A stretch of DNA of 64,000 nt from Anthoceros angustus. Its lineage: Eukaryota > Streptophyta > Anthocerotopsida > Anthocerotales > Anthocerotaceae. Positions within the stretch are counted from its first letter, which is position 1; every line of letters begins with the position of its first letter. Below are positions 17,391 to 29,039 of this stretch, piece by piece. The stretch spans positions 426,856 to 490,855 of the forward strand of contig MU008176.1 of NCBI GenBank assembly GCA_010909165.1, in the 5' to 3' direction. Below the pieces are notes generated by a model that saw nothing but the letters and a program-made list of their open reading frames with translations, searched no databases and was not told where the DNA came from. The position numbers were made by a program, and so were the translations under genes.

Positions 17391-19168
17391 ATTGTAGTTC
17401 CCGTTGTTCTTGTGGTCAATCACTGTGTAGTTTTGGTAGTGGCTGCAGAAAACTTCTGATACAATTAGGATTATATGGCCAGGAGTGATCACCACTGAGG
17501 CCAATCGCATCAGGATGAACGCTGAGTCTCGTGGAGGTTCTTCGTCGCAAAGCAGGGAGCGTGGGGTAGAGGAAGATATCACACGAATGAGGGTGATCTT
17601 GGCGTGCTGGCAGGGGATAATATGGAGAGGCCTGCTAAGAGCAGGCGGCCGTATTGGCCAGAGTTGCGGCCACAGGCATAGGCATTAAACTGACATTTAT
17701 GCTTCTGAACCGCCTTGATCAAGCTGATGAATGTGGATTAGGTTTGCTTCCACGTGTTCCGCTTCGTTTGTCACCACCGACGTCTATGACGAGAACTTAG
17801 TTGTGGGAATCATCGAAACACCCACCTGCATCTTCAATGCCTGTCTTCGCAGCATTGAAGGAGCCATGCGACAGGGTTCTTGAATCAAGTCCGCTAAGGG
17901 ATGTGGAAAAGGCTGGCAAAGAATGCGTTCTTTTTTGCTTGCCTAACGTCCGCATATGCACGTGGCCTCGGCATATATGTATGCCGCGCTCACCTGGGGG
18001 CTTCGTTCCCTCGTTCTTGAACTGCGTTCAGCCATTCACCAAATACCCCATCCGGGCCAGCTAGGGTTTCAGTTCCTCAGTCGTGCATCAGCTATGGTTC
18101 TGGGTCACTGAGCTAGGGCTTAGGGTGGTTTAGGGCTCCTCAGACAGGGAGTGAGCGCAAGCTGAGGTGAGTTTGGAAGACGAGGCACCGTTTCTTGCTG
18201 CTTCGAGGCTGCCGACGACGACGCTTGCAGCATCGAATTCCAGTATTGGGCGTACGGTTTACGAGCTGAGACCTAATGTGTCCCAGGCATGCAGTCTACT
18301 TGGCGCTGACCCAAGGCAGCAAAGCAAGAAAACCTGCAATCTGAGATATGGATGGCGTCGTAATGTTGTTACATCCAGACAGACACAGCTGAAACCAGGC
18401 AAAACGCATAACGAAAAACCTGAAAAGCTGCCCATAGCTACTGGACAGTATCTAGGGACAAGCATCCACTCTCATCAGGCGGCCAGAAACGTGCAACCTG
18501 AAACACGCGGGGACAGACCCAAGAGTTTTCCCGTCCCTGAAAAGCACCTTTCCAGGTCGTCTCATGGGAAAGCCAAACACAGCCAACAACTGCACCGATT
18601 TCAGGGCGTCAGGCTAACCAGGAATGCTTCGGCATTGGCAGTATTGAACTGCCTACGTCGAGCGAACCAAAGTTTGTCATCATTGCCCTGGACCGATGGT
18701 TCGCAAATCTAGGTTCAGTTGCGCTACCCGATCGGCTATGAAAGACGAACACATGGTAAATCGGAAGGGGAAAGAAGATGCCGCACTGACAGTCCAACAA
18801 CCTTCGAGACATCGCGAAGAGGACATGGCCCGCGCCGATCCGAGCTGCTCGAGCAGCGAGAAGTGGCCAACCTGATGCAAGGAGAACAGCCAACTGAGAC
18901 TGACCTAACGGGAGCACTTTAAAAGCCATCGGAATCACGGGTCGCTGGTCGATCGGATGAAACCACGTCCGAAATGACGACCCGGTGCAATATTTTGAAA
19001 CTCGTACGTGGCTCATAGCTCTGGAGTTTCGTTGCTGTATGTATGCAGGTGAAGTGACTGTGGAGCACGGTTTTGAACAGTTGAGGAATTGGCATGGACG
19101 TTGATGGTGCGGGGGCTTGTTGATCTCACTGCGAAGGCATCGAGGGAGCCAAAGTGGGTCTGCCCTCT
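17391..19168. other. Intergenic region before the hydrolase gene
   Basis: Nothing firmly supported as coding. A leader-like stretch near 18058-18130 (ctagggtttcag, gctagggctt) resembles plant 5' UTRs. It precedes a 181-codon open frame at 18167-18712 (+) that is rich in Ser, Arg and Gln and has no recognised domain. Either could belong to the 5' UTR of the downstream gene. Confidence 0.35.
18167..18712 (+). CDS. Unrecognised open frame, 181 codons
   Basis: I do not recognise this frame, and its first codon is not certain. The sequence is polar and basic (many Ser, Arg, Gln, His), with no membrane segment or known motif. It is the longest frame in a 1.7-kb stretch between two clear genes and follows a plant-like leader. 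It may be chance or part of a transcript leader. Confidence 0.15.
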   Translation: MSLEDEAPFLAASRLPTTTLAASNSSIGRTVYELRPNVSQACSLLGADPRQQSKKTCNLRYGWRRNVVTSRQTQLKPGKTHNEKPEKLPIATGQYLGTSIHSHQAARNVQPETRGDRPKSFPVPEKHLSRSSHGKAKHSQQLHRFQGVRLTRNASALAVLNCLRRANQSLSSLPWTDGSQI

Positions 19169-21142
19169 ATGACTGAGAATGGGGATACCACCTTTTCTGG
19201 GCCTGAGCCGACACCATCGGGCTCAGAGTTGATCATTCTGGGATCGGGTTCTTCCACCGGGGTGCCCAGCCCAATCTGTTTGCTCCGACCCACAGTGCCA
19301 CCTTGCGCTGTCTGCCATAGTGCCATGGCCTTGCCACCGGAAGTCAACAAAAACTACAGGTCTGTTCTTTGCAGGGGAATGTTTGTGTGAAGGGAGGTAG
19401 GGTTCCGTTGTGTTTGTGACATTGTGAGTGGCTCATTAGGCATCTGTAGTCAATCTTGCGGGCGATTTCATTGCTGGAGTGGTGGCTTGTAGCCGTTGAA
19501 AGATGTAGTGTTGCTTCAACAGTTGTGGGGCTGACCAAGACTTCGCATGCACAGGTGTAACCCGTCTCTTCTGATCAAGTATGTGGATGAAAATGAACAA
19601 TGCAGCTACATCCAGATCGATGCTGGCAAGACCTTTAGGGAGCAAGTTCTCCGCTGGTACTTGCGGTACAACATTCCGAGGCTAGATTCTGTGAGGTGCC
19701 TTCCCTTGTCCATGATCTGCCTTTCCTGTCAAATCGAAATCTGTTGTGCTGCTGTTTTACGAAGCTGTTGGGCGGGCCCAGAGTAACTTTGATGTACTTG
19801 CTCATGTCGGGTTTTGTTGTTCTGCAGCTTATTTTGACACATGAGCATGCTGATGCTGTTTTAGGTCTGGATGACATAAGGGGGGTGCAACCGTACAATT
19901 CGCAGAATGACATCACACCCATGCCCGTGTTTCTTTCTCAGCACACTATGACAAGGTCAGTGTGGAAATGGTGCCCTGCTATCATCTCTCTGCGTCCTGG
20001 TGGCTTTGTGTGGCACTCTTTGCAGAGTCTTCTTACCCATTCCCTCTTGTGTGCTTGTTTCAGCATCTCAGAAAAGTTCCCCTACCTAGTGCAAAAGCAA
20101 GCGAAGCCAGGGCAAGAAATAAGGCGGGTTGCTCAACTTGACTGGCAAGTAATCGAGACATCTTGCGACAAACCTTTCGTGGCTTCAGGACTGGAGATTG
20201 TTCCGCTGCCCGTAAGTTGTGCTATAAACTCATCCATTTGGCCTGTATGAATAAGCAGCGTCCATGGTCCCTCTCACACGGCATTGTAGACTTCAGTGTG
20301 AGGAATCATACAGAAAACCTTGTGCTGTATACAGGTAATGCACGGAGAGGACTATGTATCTCTCGGCTTCTCATTTGGAAAGCAGGCTCGAGTTGTGTAC
20401 ATTTCAGATGTGTCTCGCATTCCTGATGAGACAGAGCGAGGTCTGCTGGCTCCCAACCCAGATGTGTGGGTCTTACTGACTCAGCAGGGTCTTCAGTCCA
20501 GGATGTTTCGCTCACCTCTGTCTCTTCGGCTGGTCGTCTGTAGTGATAGTGAAGGCGGGAGCAGGCTCAGCGGATTTGGAGCTGGGGAATGCAAATTCCG
20601 ATACTCTCCCTGTGTCCTTGCTGATCATAGATTGTCTTTACAAGGTATGTCCCGATCGTGGTTGTGTGTGGTTGAAGCACTCCGGCAGAAAGCTTGTAAC
20701 ATATTCATCCCTTGCAAGCAATAACCAGGATCACGCTAACTGCAGAATGGACCTCACAACACACACTTCTGTCTGGCCGACGTAAGATCGCCTTCACTTA
20801 TCTGTTTTCCATGAACACTCTATGAGCAAGTTGTTAGCTTAGTAACCGTGCAGTCCCTCATCACTGTGTTGCATGTGTGACGACAAGACAGAGCTTGGCA
20901 ACCATCAAGCGACTCCGCCCCAAACGGGCTCTGCTGATCGGCATGACCCACGAGTTCGACCACGACACCGACAACGCAGAGCTGCGAGCCTGGTCCCAAA
21001 GGTGAAGGGAGCCGGCATGGTGTCAGGAGAGATGCATCATGCAAAGTGGTTGCTGACGTGGTCTCCTGGCGTGCGTGTTGGCAGGGAAGGCTCGGACGTG
21101 CAGCTGGCATACGACGGGATGCGCATTCCGATCGATCTGTGA
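19169..21142 (+). CDS. Metallo-beta-lactamase-fold hydrolase (PhnP/RNase Z-like; At1g30300-type)
   Basis: Nine exons: 19169-19359, 19555-19690, 19828-19955, 20064-20211, 20335-20440, 20544-20644, 20746-20781, 20892-21001, 21085-21142. They sum to 1014 nt, 337 aa. Motifs: LIILGSGSSTGVPSP near the start, a Cys pair (CAVCHSA), IQIDAGKTFREQ, the metal site LTHEHADAVLGLDD, MHGEDYVSLGFSF, VYISDVSRIP, LLIIDCLYK, and a terminal THEFDHDTDN with AYDGMRIPIDL. The fold binds two metals; the plant relatives have no well-defined substrate as far as I know. An earlier in-frame ATG at 19094 is followed by a stop, so 19169 was chosen. Reading through the eighth donor gives a premature TGA; splicing restores the conserved tail. 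Confidence 0.9.
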
Positions 21143-21654
21143 CGAGACCCAACATATCCGTAGCAGCATTAGAGTCGGGATTAGCGCTGGCACGGCCGCC
21201 CGGCAGCAGTAGCCGCAGCAGTGTAGGCGATGCAGATAGTGTGTAGTGGCAAGGTGGGTAGATAGTGCGGTGATGCGCATGACAGTGAGAAACGAGGGGC
21301 GAGAAAGCAGAGGCAAAGAAAACATGGCCGTGCCGGGCCCTTGGTTGATGCCACCAATGCTGGCCCTGCACCATGGCCGTGTTCCCGTGAATGGCTCGCA
21401 AGTGGCACGCGGCGTGTGCCATCCGTCGGGCGCAGGGAGCATCTGAGGTGGTTTCGGGGTCAAGGAATGCCGCGAGATTAGACGGCGAGCGGCGAAGGAA
21501 ATAGGATGCCCCCCCGTCGAGGCGCCCTGCGCCGGCACATGGCAAGAGGCAACGCGACCTCCGGCGTCCGGCAGCTCCGATCGGATCCTCCCCGCCCTTT
21601 CCCTCACCACGATTCACGACTCGTGAATCGCGCTTCACGAATTCACAGCCCTGC

Positions 21655-21661
21655 GGGATGT

Positions 21662-21702
<41 letters not shown>

Positions 21703-21745
21703 TGCCGGTCTCCCGGTCTCCCGGTCTCCCGGTCTCCCGGTCTCG
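21655..21745. repeat. Two adjoining short tandem arrays
   Basis: About six to seven copies of gggatg(c/t) are followed directly by about five copies of cggtctcc. They lie about 1 kb upstream of MAPK copy 2. Confidence 0.9.
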
Positions 21746-22081
21746 GACCCGGTTCCCGACCCGGGGTCGTGCGAACAAGACGCGCTTCATTACCTACCCT
21801 GCAGGCACTGTATGTGTTAAATGTGGGGGTAGTAGCCAGGAGCGACCGGTCGGGCCCCGGGGCACGGCACGGCACGGCTCGCTCGCCACGGCCCGGGTTC
21901 CAGCACAGCAGACTGCAGAGCAGAGCACGGCACGGCACGGCCCGGCAGATTAGAGGCACAGACAGGCTGCCACAGGCAAAAGCCGGAGCCTGCTCGCTCG
22001 GGCCTGGCCTGGCCTTGCTTTGCCTTGCTTTGCACACGACGCACAGCTTCTTGGCGTGAGCGAGTGCCCACAAAGAGCAGG

Positions 22082-22235
22082 GCCGAGTGCAGGGAGATAC
22101 AGGAGGAAGAAGAAGGAGGGGAGGGAGGAGGCGGGAGAAGAAGAAATAGGAGTTGAGTGAGGAGGAGGAAGAAGAGAAGAGGAGGAGAGGAGAGGAGAGG
22201 AGAGAAAGAGGGAGGGGGGGGGAAAAAGAGGAGCG
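22082..22235. repeat. Purine-rich GA tract
   Basis: About 150 bp consist almost only of A and G on the plus strand, with gagga and agagg repeats and a run of nine G. It lies about 0.55 kb before the start codon of MAPK copy 2. Confidence 0.9.
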
Positions 22236-22769
22236 GTGTGGTGCGGCCTTGGGGCGAGTGTGATCCTGGATCCCCCTGCTGTGTTCTGAGGGGACGCACG
22301 ATCCGAATGCTCCTGGTGGGCGCCTGTCCCGCGCTGTGCTGACCTGACCTGCGCCTGTCCCCCCTGGTGGGCTGTCCGGCCCTGGGCTGTGCGGTGGTGG
22401 GCTGTCCTGTCCTGTCGCGCCATCGCCTGCTGCTCTTCCCCCCTGCCATTGCGTGGCCCCGACCGGAAGCGGTTGCGGTTACACCATCCATCCGCCATCC
22501 GCCATCCTTGGCTCCGCCTGCTGGGGTTGCATTTTAGCCTCGGGCTTGCCGCTGCCGCTGGGGCTGCGCCTGGGTGGCGCAATTGGGTGGGCTTGGCCGG
22601 GGGCTGGTGCGGTTGTGGGGCGGAGCGGTGGATGGAGGAGGGCGGATCGGGGTTGCGGTTGCGGGAGGGAGCGTGAATTGGAGCAGTGGGCTGGGGCGGG
22701 GGGCAGGCGTTGCATTGATGCGGATCCCGGAGGGGGCGTGAAGGAGTACGGGGAAGGAGGAGGAGGAGG

Positions 22770-23958
22770 ATGGCGCAGAAGGTGGATCCGCCCAACGGGG
22801 TGTGCCCGCCGGGGAAGCACCACTACATGCTGTGGCGGAGCGTTTTCGAAATCGACACCAAGTATGTGCCCATTAAGCCCATCGGCAAGGGCGCCTACGG
22901 GGTGGTGTGCTCTGCGCGCAACGTGGAGACGGGGGAGAAGATTGCCATCAAGAAGATCACCAATGCGTTCGAGAACACCACCGACGCAAGGCGCACGCTG
23001 CGGGAGATCAGGCTGCTGCGCCATCTCACCCACGAGAACATCATCGCTGTGAAGGACATCATGAAGCCGGTGGGCAGGCACACCTTCAACGACGTCTATC
23101 TCGTCTACGAGCTCATGGACACGGACCTGCACCACATTATCCGCTCCTCGCAGACGCTCACGGACGAGCATTTCCAGTACTTCATCTACCAGGTCTGTGT
23201 GCATCCCTGCTCTGCCGCTTTTGTGGGTTCGCGGGTTTGTGTGTGGGTGTGTCTCAAAGATCGTGGGTCTGCAGCTGCTGAGGGGTTTGAAGTACGTGCA
23301 TTCCGCCAACGTGCTGCACCGTGATCTCAAGCCCAGCAACCTGCTGCTCAACGCCAGTTGCGATCTCAAGATTTGCGACTTCGGCCTGGCGCGGACCGGG
23401 AGCGAGAAGGGGCAATTCATGACCGAGTATGTGGTCACCAGGTGGTACAGGGCACCGGAGCTTCTGCTCTCCTGCGAGGAGTACACCAGTGCTATTGATA
23501 TGTGGTCGGTGGGGTGTATCTTTGCGGAGTTGCTGGGCAGGAAGCCCATCTTTCCAGGGAAGGACTACATCCACCAACTCAAGCTCATTATCAACCTCAT
23601 TGGCACCCCAGATGAGAGTGACCTGCATTTCATCCAGAATCCCAAGGCCCGCAACTACATCCAGTCCTTCCAGTTTGTCCCCCGTGTCTCTCTTGCCAGG
23701 CTCTACCCGAGGGCTAACCCCTTGGCTATCAACCTCATTGATAGGATGCTTGTTTTTGATCCTCGAAAGAGGTTGACTGTAACGGAAGCCTTGGAGCATC
23801 CCTATTTGGCCATGTTGCATGACGGAACTGTGGAGCTCACAGCTCCTGCACCCTTTGAGTTTGAGTTTGAAGAGGAAGATCTCAAGGAGGATGCCCTGCG
23901 AGAGAGAGTGTGGAATGAGATGCTGTGCTACCACCCAGAAGCAGCCAATGACCCCTGA
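22770..23958 (+). CDS. Group C mitogen-activated protein kinase (MPK1/2/7-like), copy 2
   Basis: Two exons, 22770-23192 and 23275-23958, encode 368 aa. It begins [17 protein letters not shown], the classical group C start, and carries [18 protein letters not shown]-like and HRDLKPSN blocks, DFGLAR, the TEY loop in [14 protein letters not shown], and [11 protein letters not shown] at the end. The intron lies at the same codon as in copy 1 (after FIYQ) and the second exons are equal in length (684 nt). Codon use is more GC-rich than in copy 1, as is its long upstream region, so the two may be expressed differently. As a MAP kinase it is expected to be activated by a MAPKK through TEY phosphorylation. 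Confidence 0.94.
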
Positions 23959-25039
23959 ACCCTTTTCCTTCCACTTTCCTCAAACCCTTTTTTTTTCTCT
24001 TTCTTTTCCTTTCAATCTTCTCCCTGAGCTTTCCACAAACTCTCTAGGCTGTGAATATGCGACTACACTAGGGGCCAGCCCCTCCAGACAGTGGGCTTCC
24101 CAATAAGCAGATGTGTCAGCATGTACAGAGAAAGTTGTTTCTCTCACAGCTTGCTAGTGTGTATCAGCGCCTGCCTTTTCCTTCCTTCCTTCTTTGTACC
24201 AGGAAATCCCACTTTTTGTTCCCCAACTTGGCCGCCCTCTCAGATTATATCACGGGCTATGCAACTAACAACAAGGAGCACCCAAGTGTGGTTCGCTTCC
24301 CTGTTCACTTGCTGCTAGCAGCCCAACACCGAGTTATGTAGTAGCACTGGAGTCCCCTCTGTCCATTCTCCTCTCGTTTTTTTCCTGGGAAGGGCGGGTG
24401 TGGAAAGAGCGTGACACAGACGGTCAGCCTCTCTAGCTGCAGTCCTGCTTGTTGGTCACTGGATAACGTTGATGACATGGATGTGATGAGGAAAAGGACG
24501 TAAGTTTTCTTGAGTCACAGATTGTTCATGGTCAGCGTGCTCCCCTCCGCAGGTACAGTGCATGGACAGGGCTGACGCACCTGGAGCCTGCCTGTCTTGC
24601 CGTGTTAGGGCAGGGGACGCATGACTGAAGCAAAGAATGCAAAGACCTGTTTGCCTACCTTGCCATGGTGTGACTGTACGTACTGGGTAACGGTTGATAA
24701 CTGATGTGCAGGAAATGCAACCCCTCCCTCGCTCCTATCACCAACTCGTCGATCCTGTAACCTCACGCCCTTGTCATCCATCATTCTCATTTCATTTGCT
24801 AGTACTGCGAATTACCTATAACGGTTCTAGTGGTCAATGCTTCCATGGGCCTGAGTACAGCTGAAATTGGTCAAATATCTCTTCATTACAATCCGATCAG
24901 CTGACACCTTCCAATTCACTATTAATGTGGTATATTCCGGTTCAAACCATGGTAGCCTGTAGGTAGGTAGGTAACCATGTAACCCTCCAGCTAAACTAGA
25001 CATTCCACCGAGGCAAAAGGAGAGTTGCTGAATTTGAGA
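23959..25039. other. Intergenic, convergent 3' ends
   Basis: This holds the 3' flank of MAPK copy 2 (pyrimidine-rich tract at 23960-24030) and the 3' flank of the minus-strand Rossmann gene. No coding feature is supported. Confidence 0.5.
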
Positions 25040-26726
25040 CTAAAGACCCTCAAAGAATTTAGCAAAGCTGCTGTATTTCGGTTTCCAATTCAGAGTTTCC
25101 CTTGTGACACTGTTGTTCATCCTCTTCCCAAGAGGCCCAGAAGTAGCTACAGTCATAAAGAAGAATATATATTAATATACTTCTAAATATACCAAGATAA
25201 CTCAGATTCTTGCGATTCTACAGAAATGAGAACAGAACGAACTCTCCACACTGCAATCAGACTCACTTGTAAATCCTTTGAACTCCCCTTCAAACTTTCC
25301 GCTCTTTGTTGCTGCCTCCATGATTTCCTGCCTGCAAACCATTCACCAAAAGTCCACAGCGAAAATTTTGCAGCTTAGAGCCAAGGTTTACATGTCCAGT
25401 AATCGACCTTAACCTTACCTGTCCAGTTAACTTCAGAGGGTGCAGCTATGAGGTGGCAATAGGATTTTCAAGAAGGTGACCACACCTTGAGATTGGTGAA
25501 CCATCACAACCAACGAACACCTGTTTTGATGTCCTAGCTTTCAGAGCGGCCACACAGAGAGACGCTGCATCCTGGGCGATACCAGCAATCACAAAGGCAG
25601 AAATGTTGAGAAAGGCGTTCCACACGGTTGCTCGTAACATTTGCATAGGGACTTCGGGAATAGAAATACAAACCTACAATAGGGGTTGGAAAGCACGCAG
25701 TTACCTCGTAATGGATCAAGTTGATGATGTGATCTGGCCTTGCATCCACAGTGCCTACCTTAAGCCAGTAGGTATGTGCTCCACGGTCACCAGTGTGCAC
25801 AACTTTCAAGTTAAGCAACTCCTTAACATCAGATATCTTGTTCTGAGCTACATTTCCTCTTGACAGGCTTAGAAACAGTTGTGTGAGGATATATAGAGGC
25901 CGGCCAGGCGCACGACGTTACCACCAACTTTCAACACCTCTTCCTCTGCATACAGAAGCCGATCGGTCCGTGGGCTCACACCTTTGGCTACCACAGGAGC
26001 CACACCCTGTCCAGCGAAATCACCTTTGATCTCATCAATACCAACACCAAGGCTGAACCTCTTAAAAGAGGTCGACGCTGAAAGTTTGAACTCTTACCTC
26101 ATCGCAGGGTCCATTGTCGCTCACATCAAAGACAGAACTAGCGGACGTAAAAAGCAGAGATCCTTCTCCATTCCACCTCTGGGCAGCTCCTCTGCATGTC
26201 ACCGATGGGAGTTGTCACCAACACGAATACATGCTCTCTTCATTCAGAAAACTGACAAAAAAAAGTTTGATACACATTCGAATGGATACAAGTGCCTAAA
26301 ATGCACACCTGACTTCCGCCGCGTAATCCTCATTCCCGTATGGGGGGGCACAGAAAACAACATAAGGGTACTTGTCTGTCGCTTGGTCATCCTTGACCGC
26401 TGGCACAATGCCCAGGGAACGTAGTTCTTCATGGTGAGTGCTCGTCCTTGTTTGGCCAACAACCTTGCTGCCTTCAAATTCCTAACATCCCAGTTTCCAA
26501 TCCACGCTTGTCAGACGCCCGAACTGCATAGACCAACCAAAGAAACCCTCACAAAGCACGGGCAGGTGGAAGAAAAGCAAACTCAGCACACATTGCGTAC
26601 CTGAAGCCAATACTGCGCAATGAGTCTCCCTAGTACTCCAGGGCCGACAACTAGAAGATCTTTCTCTGCCACTGGAGATACCCGTGCTTCATCCTGGCCT
26701 GTCGAAGATTCAGATAGCTGGCCCAT
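25040..26726 (-). CDS. NAD(P)-binding Rossmann-fold protein, atypical SDR (At1g19690-like)
   Basis: Eight minus-strand exons: 26726-26601, 26481-26309, 26191-26098, 26030-25893, 25794-25705, 25571-25486, 25331-25267, 25146-25040. They sum to 879 nt, 292 aa. The start holds the dinucleotide loop LLVVGPGVLGRLIAQYW; YPYVVFCAPP, LLFTSASSVFDV, SPRTDRLL, VVRLAGLY, RGAHTYWL and NLIHYEDAASL follow, as in plant epimerase-like proteins of the At1g19690 type. Reaction and substrate are unknown. An upstream open stretch (ATG at about 26943, MAHLSALSLRF, Arg/Ser-rich) looks like an organelle transit peptide but lies in another frame; a splice could join it, so the N-terminus is unsettled. The intron between exons 4 and 5 is AT-AC (U12-type). 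Confidence 0.87.
25795..25892 (-). other. U12-type AT-AC intron
   Basis: On the minus strand the intron begins ATATCCTC, matches the U12 branch consensus with TTGCTTAACT and ends TTGTGCAC, 15 nt after that branch motif. Splicing joins LAGLY to TGDRGAHTYWL in phase 0, exactly as the protein family requires. No GT-AG pair nearby does this. Confidence 0.85.
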
Positions 26727-27059
26727 CGCGTGCAAAGAGGTCTCCACACTACGACTCCTCCCGCCTGTGAGTACCACAGCCAACCGGCCGCCTCCGTGAG
26801 AGGAAGTCCTTGTCTGCTTCAGGCACCAACCCAGAAACAAACCCAGTTCCTGAAGCTCTTCTTCCCAGACATATGCTCTTGCAGAACCAGAAACAGAAAC
26901 GCCTGGACAAAAACCTTAGAGAAAGTGCCGATAAATGAGCCATAGCGGTGCTGGCTGGAGCGATGCTGACATTGAGGCCGCAGACTAAATAGCGGGCTGG
27001 CAAAACCAGAGAGGTCAGCACGGATCAGTTGGTTACACATGGCCATCACGGAATGCTAC

Positions 27060-28980
27060 CAACGCTCCAGTTTCAGTCCCGTTCTTGAATGAGTTTGAAA
27101 CACTATAGGGGCCCCGGGTTTTGGGTTTCTCGTCAATCGCAAATTGCAGAGAGCGTACGGGTGGATTGTCTCGATATGGCACGGACATTGGATTACGTTC
27201 TCCACCGAGGCCGCGGTGTGGAAGACTATGGTGCGAGGGGCCAGGAGAGGGACCCTTGTCGTTGTAGTGCTGCCTAGGCCTCGGGCTGTAAGAATGACTG
27301 CTGCATCGATTATCTGAGCCCCAGCTGGATGTTCTACGGGGAATCTCTCCATTTGCAGTGCAAGGACCGTGGACGTCCCCTCAGGAGCCCCATCTCAATA
27401 GTGTAAGCGCCGCAAGCTCCACGATACAAGCTGTGTTTGTCCTTCCTTGCTCTGAATTTGGTGTGTTTCGTGGTAGGGACGGAGTGGCATGCATTGTTAC
27501 ATATGGCTGAGTTCAGGAGCCCAGCGGATGATACAGGAGAAGGTGATCAGCCTTGTTCTGTGAATCTCATGATCCATTCATGTTTTTCGGTAGCAAGAGT
27601 ACAGGAGGTGGAAGGGCTGGGGACTGGGAAAGGGGGGAAGGACAGCTTCAAGGTAATACTCCAATTTGTTTCGTGCAGACTTGGGTGGAGTAAGGAGCAA
27701 ACAGCCTATGCTTTCAGCTCTTAGGAGGGAAGCACGGAAGGTCAGCTACCGACCTCAAGAATTACACGACGACAATGCAGTTATCCTCAGCTCAAGAGGC
27801 CTGAGCATGTCTCTGCAGAAGATTTCAAATCATTTTCGGGGCTGATGCAAGTCTTGAAAGGTCCTTATCGGGATCTGTTGAAGGTTGAGGTGGACACGAG
27901 TGAGAGAATGACGTGGGGGGACAGAATTAAAAGGTCTCGAGACTGAGTTCGTGAGGCCTTTCCTACTCTGTGGAGCCTTTTGGTTGGTGAAGTCCAAGAA
28001 ACGCAAAGTTGGCAATCATGCGAATGATTGTTTCGGCGTGACGCTGTTGATGCACTTTTAGAGAGCATCTTGTCCGGGCACTTGATGCATCTTGCGTCCA
28101 ATCGGTTCCTGAAAGTCGGTGAATGATCGGGAGGCTACGTGACCACCAGGGTGTGAAAGGGATTGAGCAAAAGCAGAAAACCACAACCTCTATGCTTCTG
28201 CATGGACGGTATGGGACTACCACTTTTGCTGAAGAGATGTTGTACAAGAGCTAAATTGTTACCCTGATGCTTGTATCAAAGATATCTCGCCTCTAAGTCG
28301 TCCGATCACCCACTCAGCCCTTTGTTCCTTACAGGAACAGGAACCCTCATATGAAAACGTTAATAAAAACCACCGGATGATCAGACTACGACCGCAATAC
28401 GATGTCACCATGCCACCAAAAGTGGCGGGGGCCGAAGTCTCACTTGCTACGCTGATCTCTCACTTGGCCACGTTGATCCCAACAGCTCATCCTAATAATA
28501 TGTAAACACATCACCCCCGCTATTCATGGATAACATTCCCCGTCCCCACGAACTCCACCAAAGCCGTATGGACACTTAGTGATAATGATCCATGAGTAAA
28601 TGATCTTTTATGCCGGCTTGAATTATCATATCTCCCCAATATGATATATTGATCCTCATGGCGAGGGGAAATGAGATGGTCCGGATATGGAATAATTGTA
28701 TCCAGACTCACAAGGAGCTCGCAATACCTCAGCGTCTGCAGTCCAAACAATCTCTGAAAATAGTGTCTTCCTGACAAGGGGTGTAAAGATCAATCCCTTT
28801 TTGGCTTTCTGAAATAAATCACCATCACACATGTCACATTTCGGCAATCGCAGGTCATTCTTATTTGACTCATGTGGAAAGTTAATGCCTACGAAATCCA
28901 ATGCGCCAAACGTCCGGGTGTAAAAATTTGGTACAAATCGCAAATGCGGCAGATAGAGTAAGGTCGGAAACTTGTTAGCA
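27060..28980. other. Region without a supported gene
   Basis: Short open frames at 27089-27277 and 27437-27724 (+), and several on the minus strand, show no recognisable domain. Possible splice sites exist but no exon chain could be supported. From about 28250 the DNA becomes more AT-rich and passes into retroelement remains. Confidence 0.4.
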
Positions 28981-29039
28981 AGTCATTTATGACTGTGCCA
29001 GAGTTGTCTAACAAAAAAAACAGGCTCGCACAACAGAAG

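Larger units (their letters stand above)
21143..22769. promoter_or_regulatory. GC-rich leader/promoter region of MAPK copy 2
   Basis: No gene is supported here. The region holds a gggatgc heptamer array and a cggtctcc octamer array (21655-21745), gcacg pentamer clusters near 21862 and 21927, and a purine-only GA tract at about 22082-22235. GA/TC tracts of this kind are common in plant promoters and 5' leaders. Long open frames on both strands here are products of GC-rich low complexity. Confidence 0.45.

Noticed and set aside
21000-21005. TGA directly after AWSQR as the end of the metallo-hydrolase
   Set aside because: The family continues with a conserved tail. A GTGAAG donor at this point and an acceptor at 21084 add EGSDVQLAYDGMRIPIDL in frame, so the stop is intronic.
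20820-22795. Long minus-strand open frames (up to 417 codons) before MAPK copy 2
   Set aside because: They arise from GC-rich simple repeats, overlap the last exons of the hydrolase gene and contain tandem-repeat peptides such as PGDRETGRPGDR. No domain is visible.
22479-23549. A 356-codon minus-strand frame over MAPK copy 2
   Set aside because: It is antisense to a clear kinase coding sequence with intact catalytic motifs and spans its intron.
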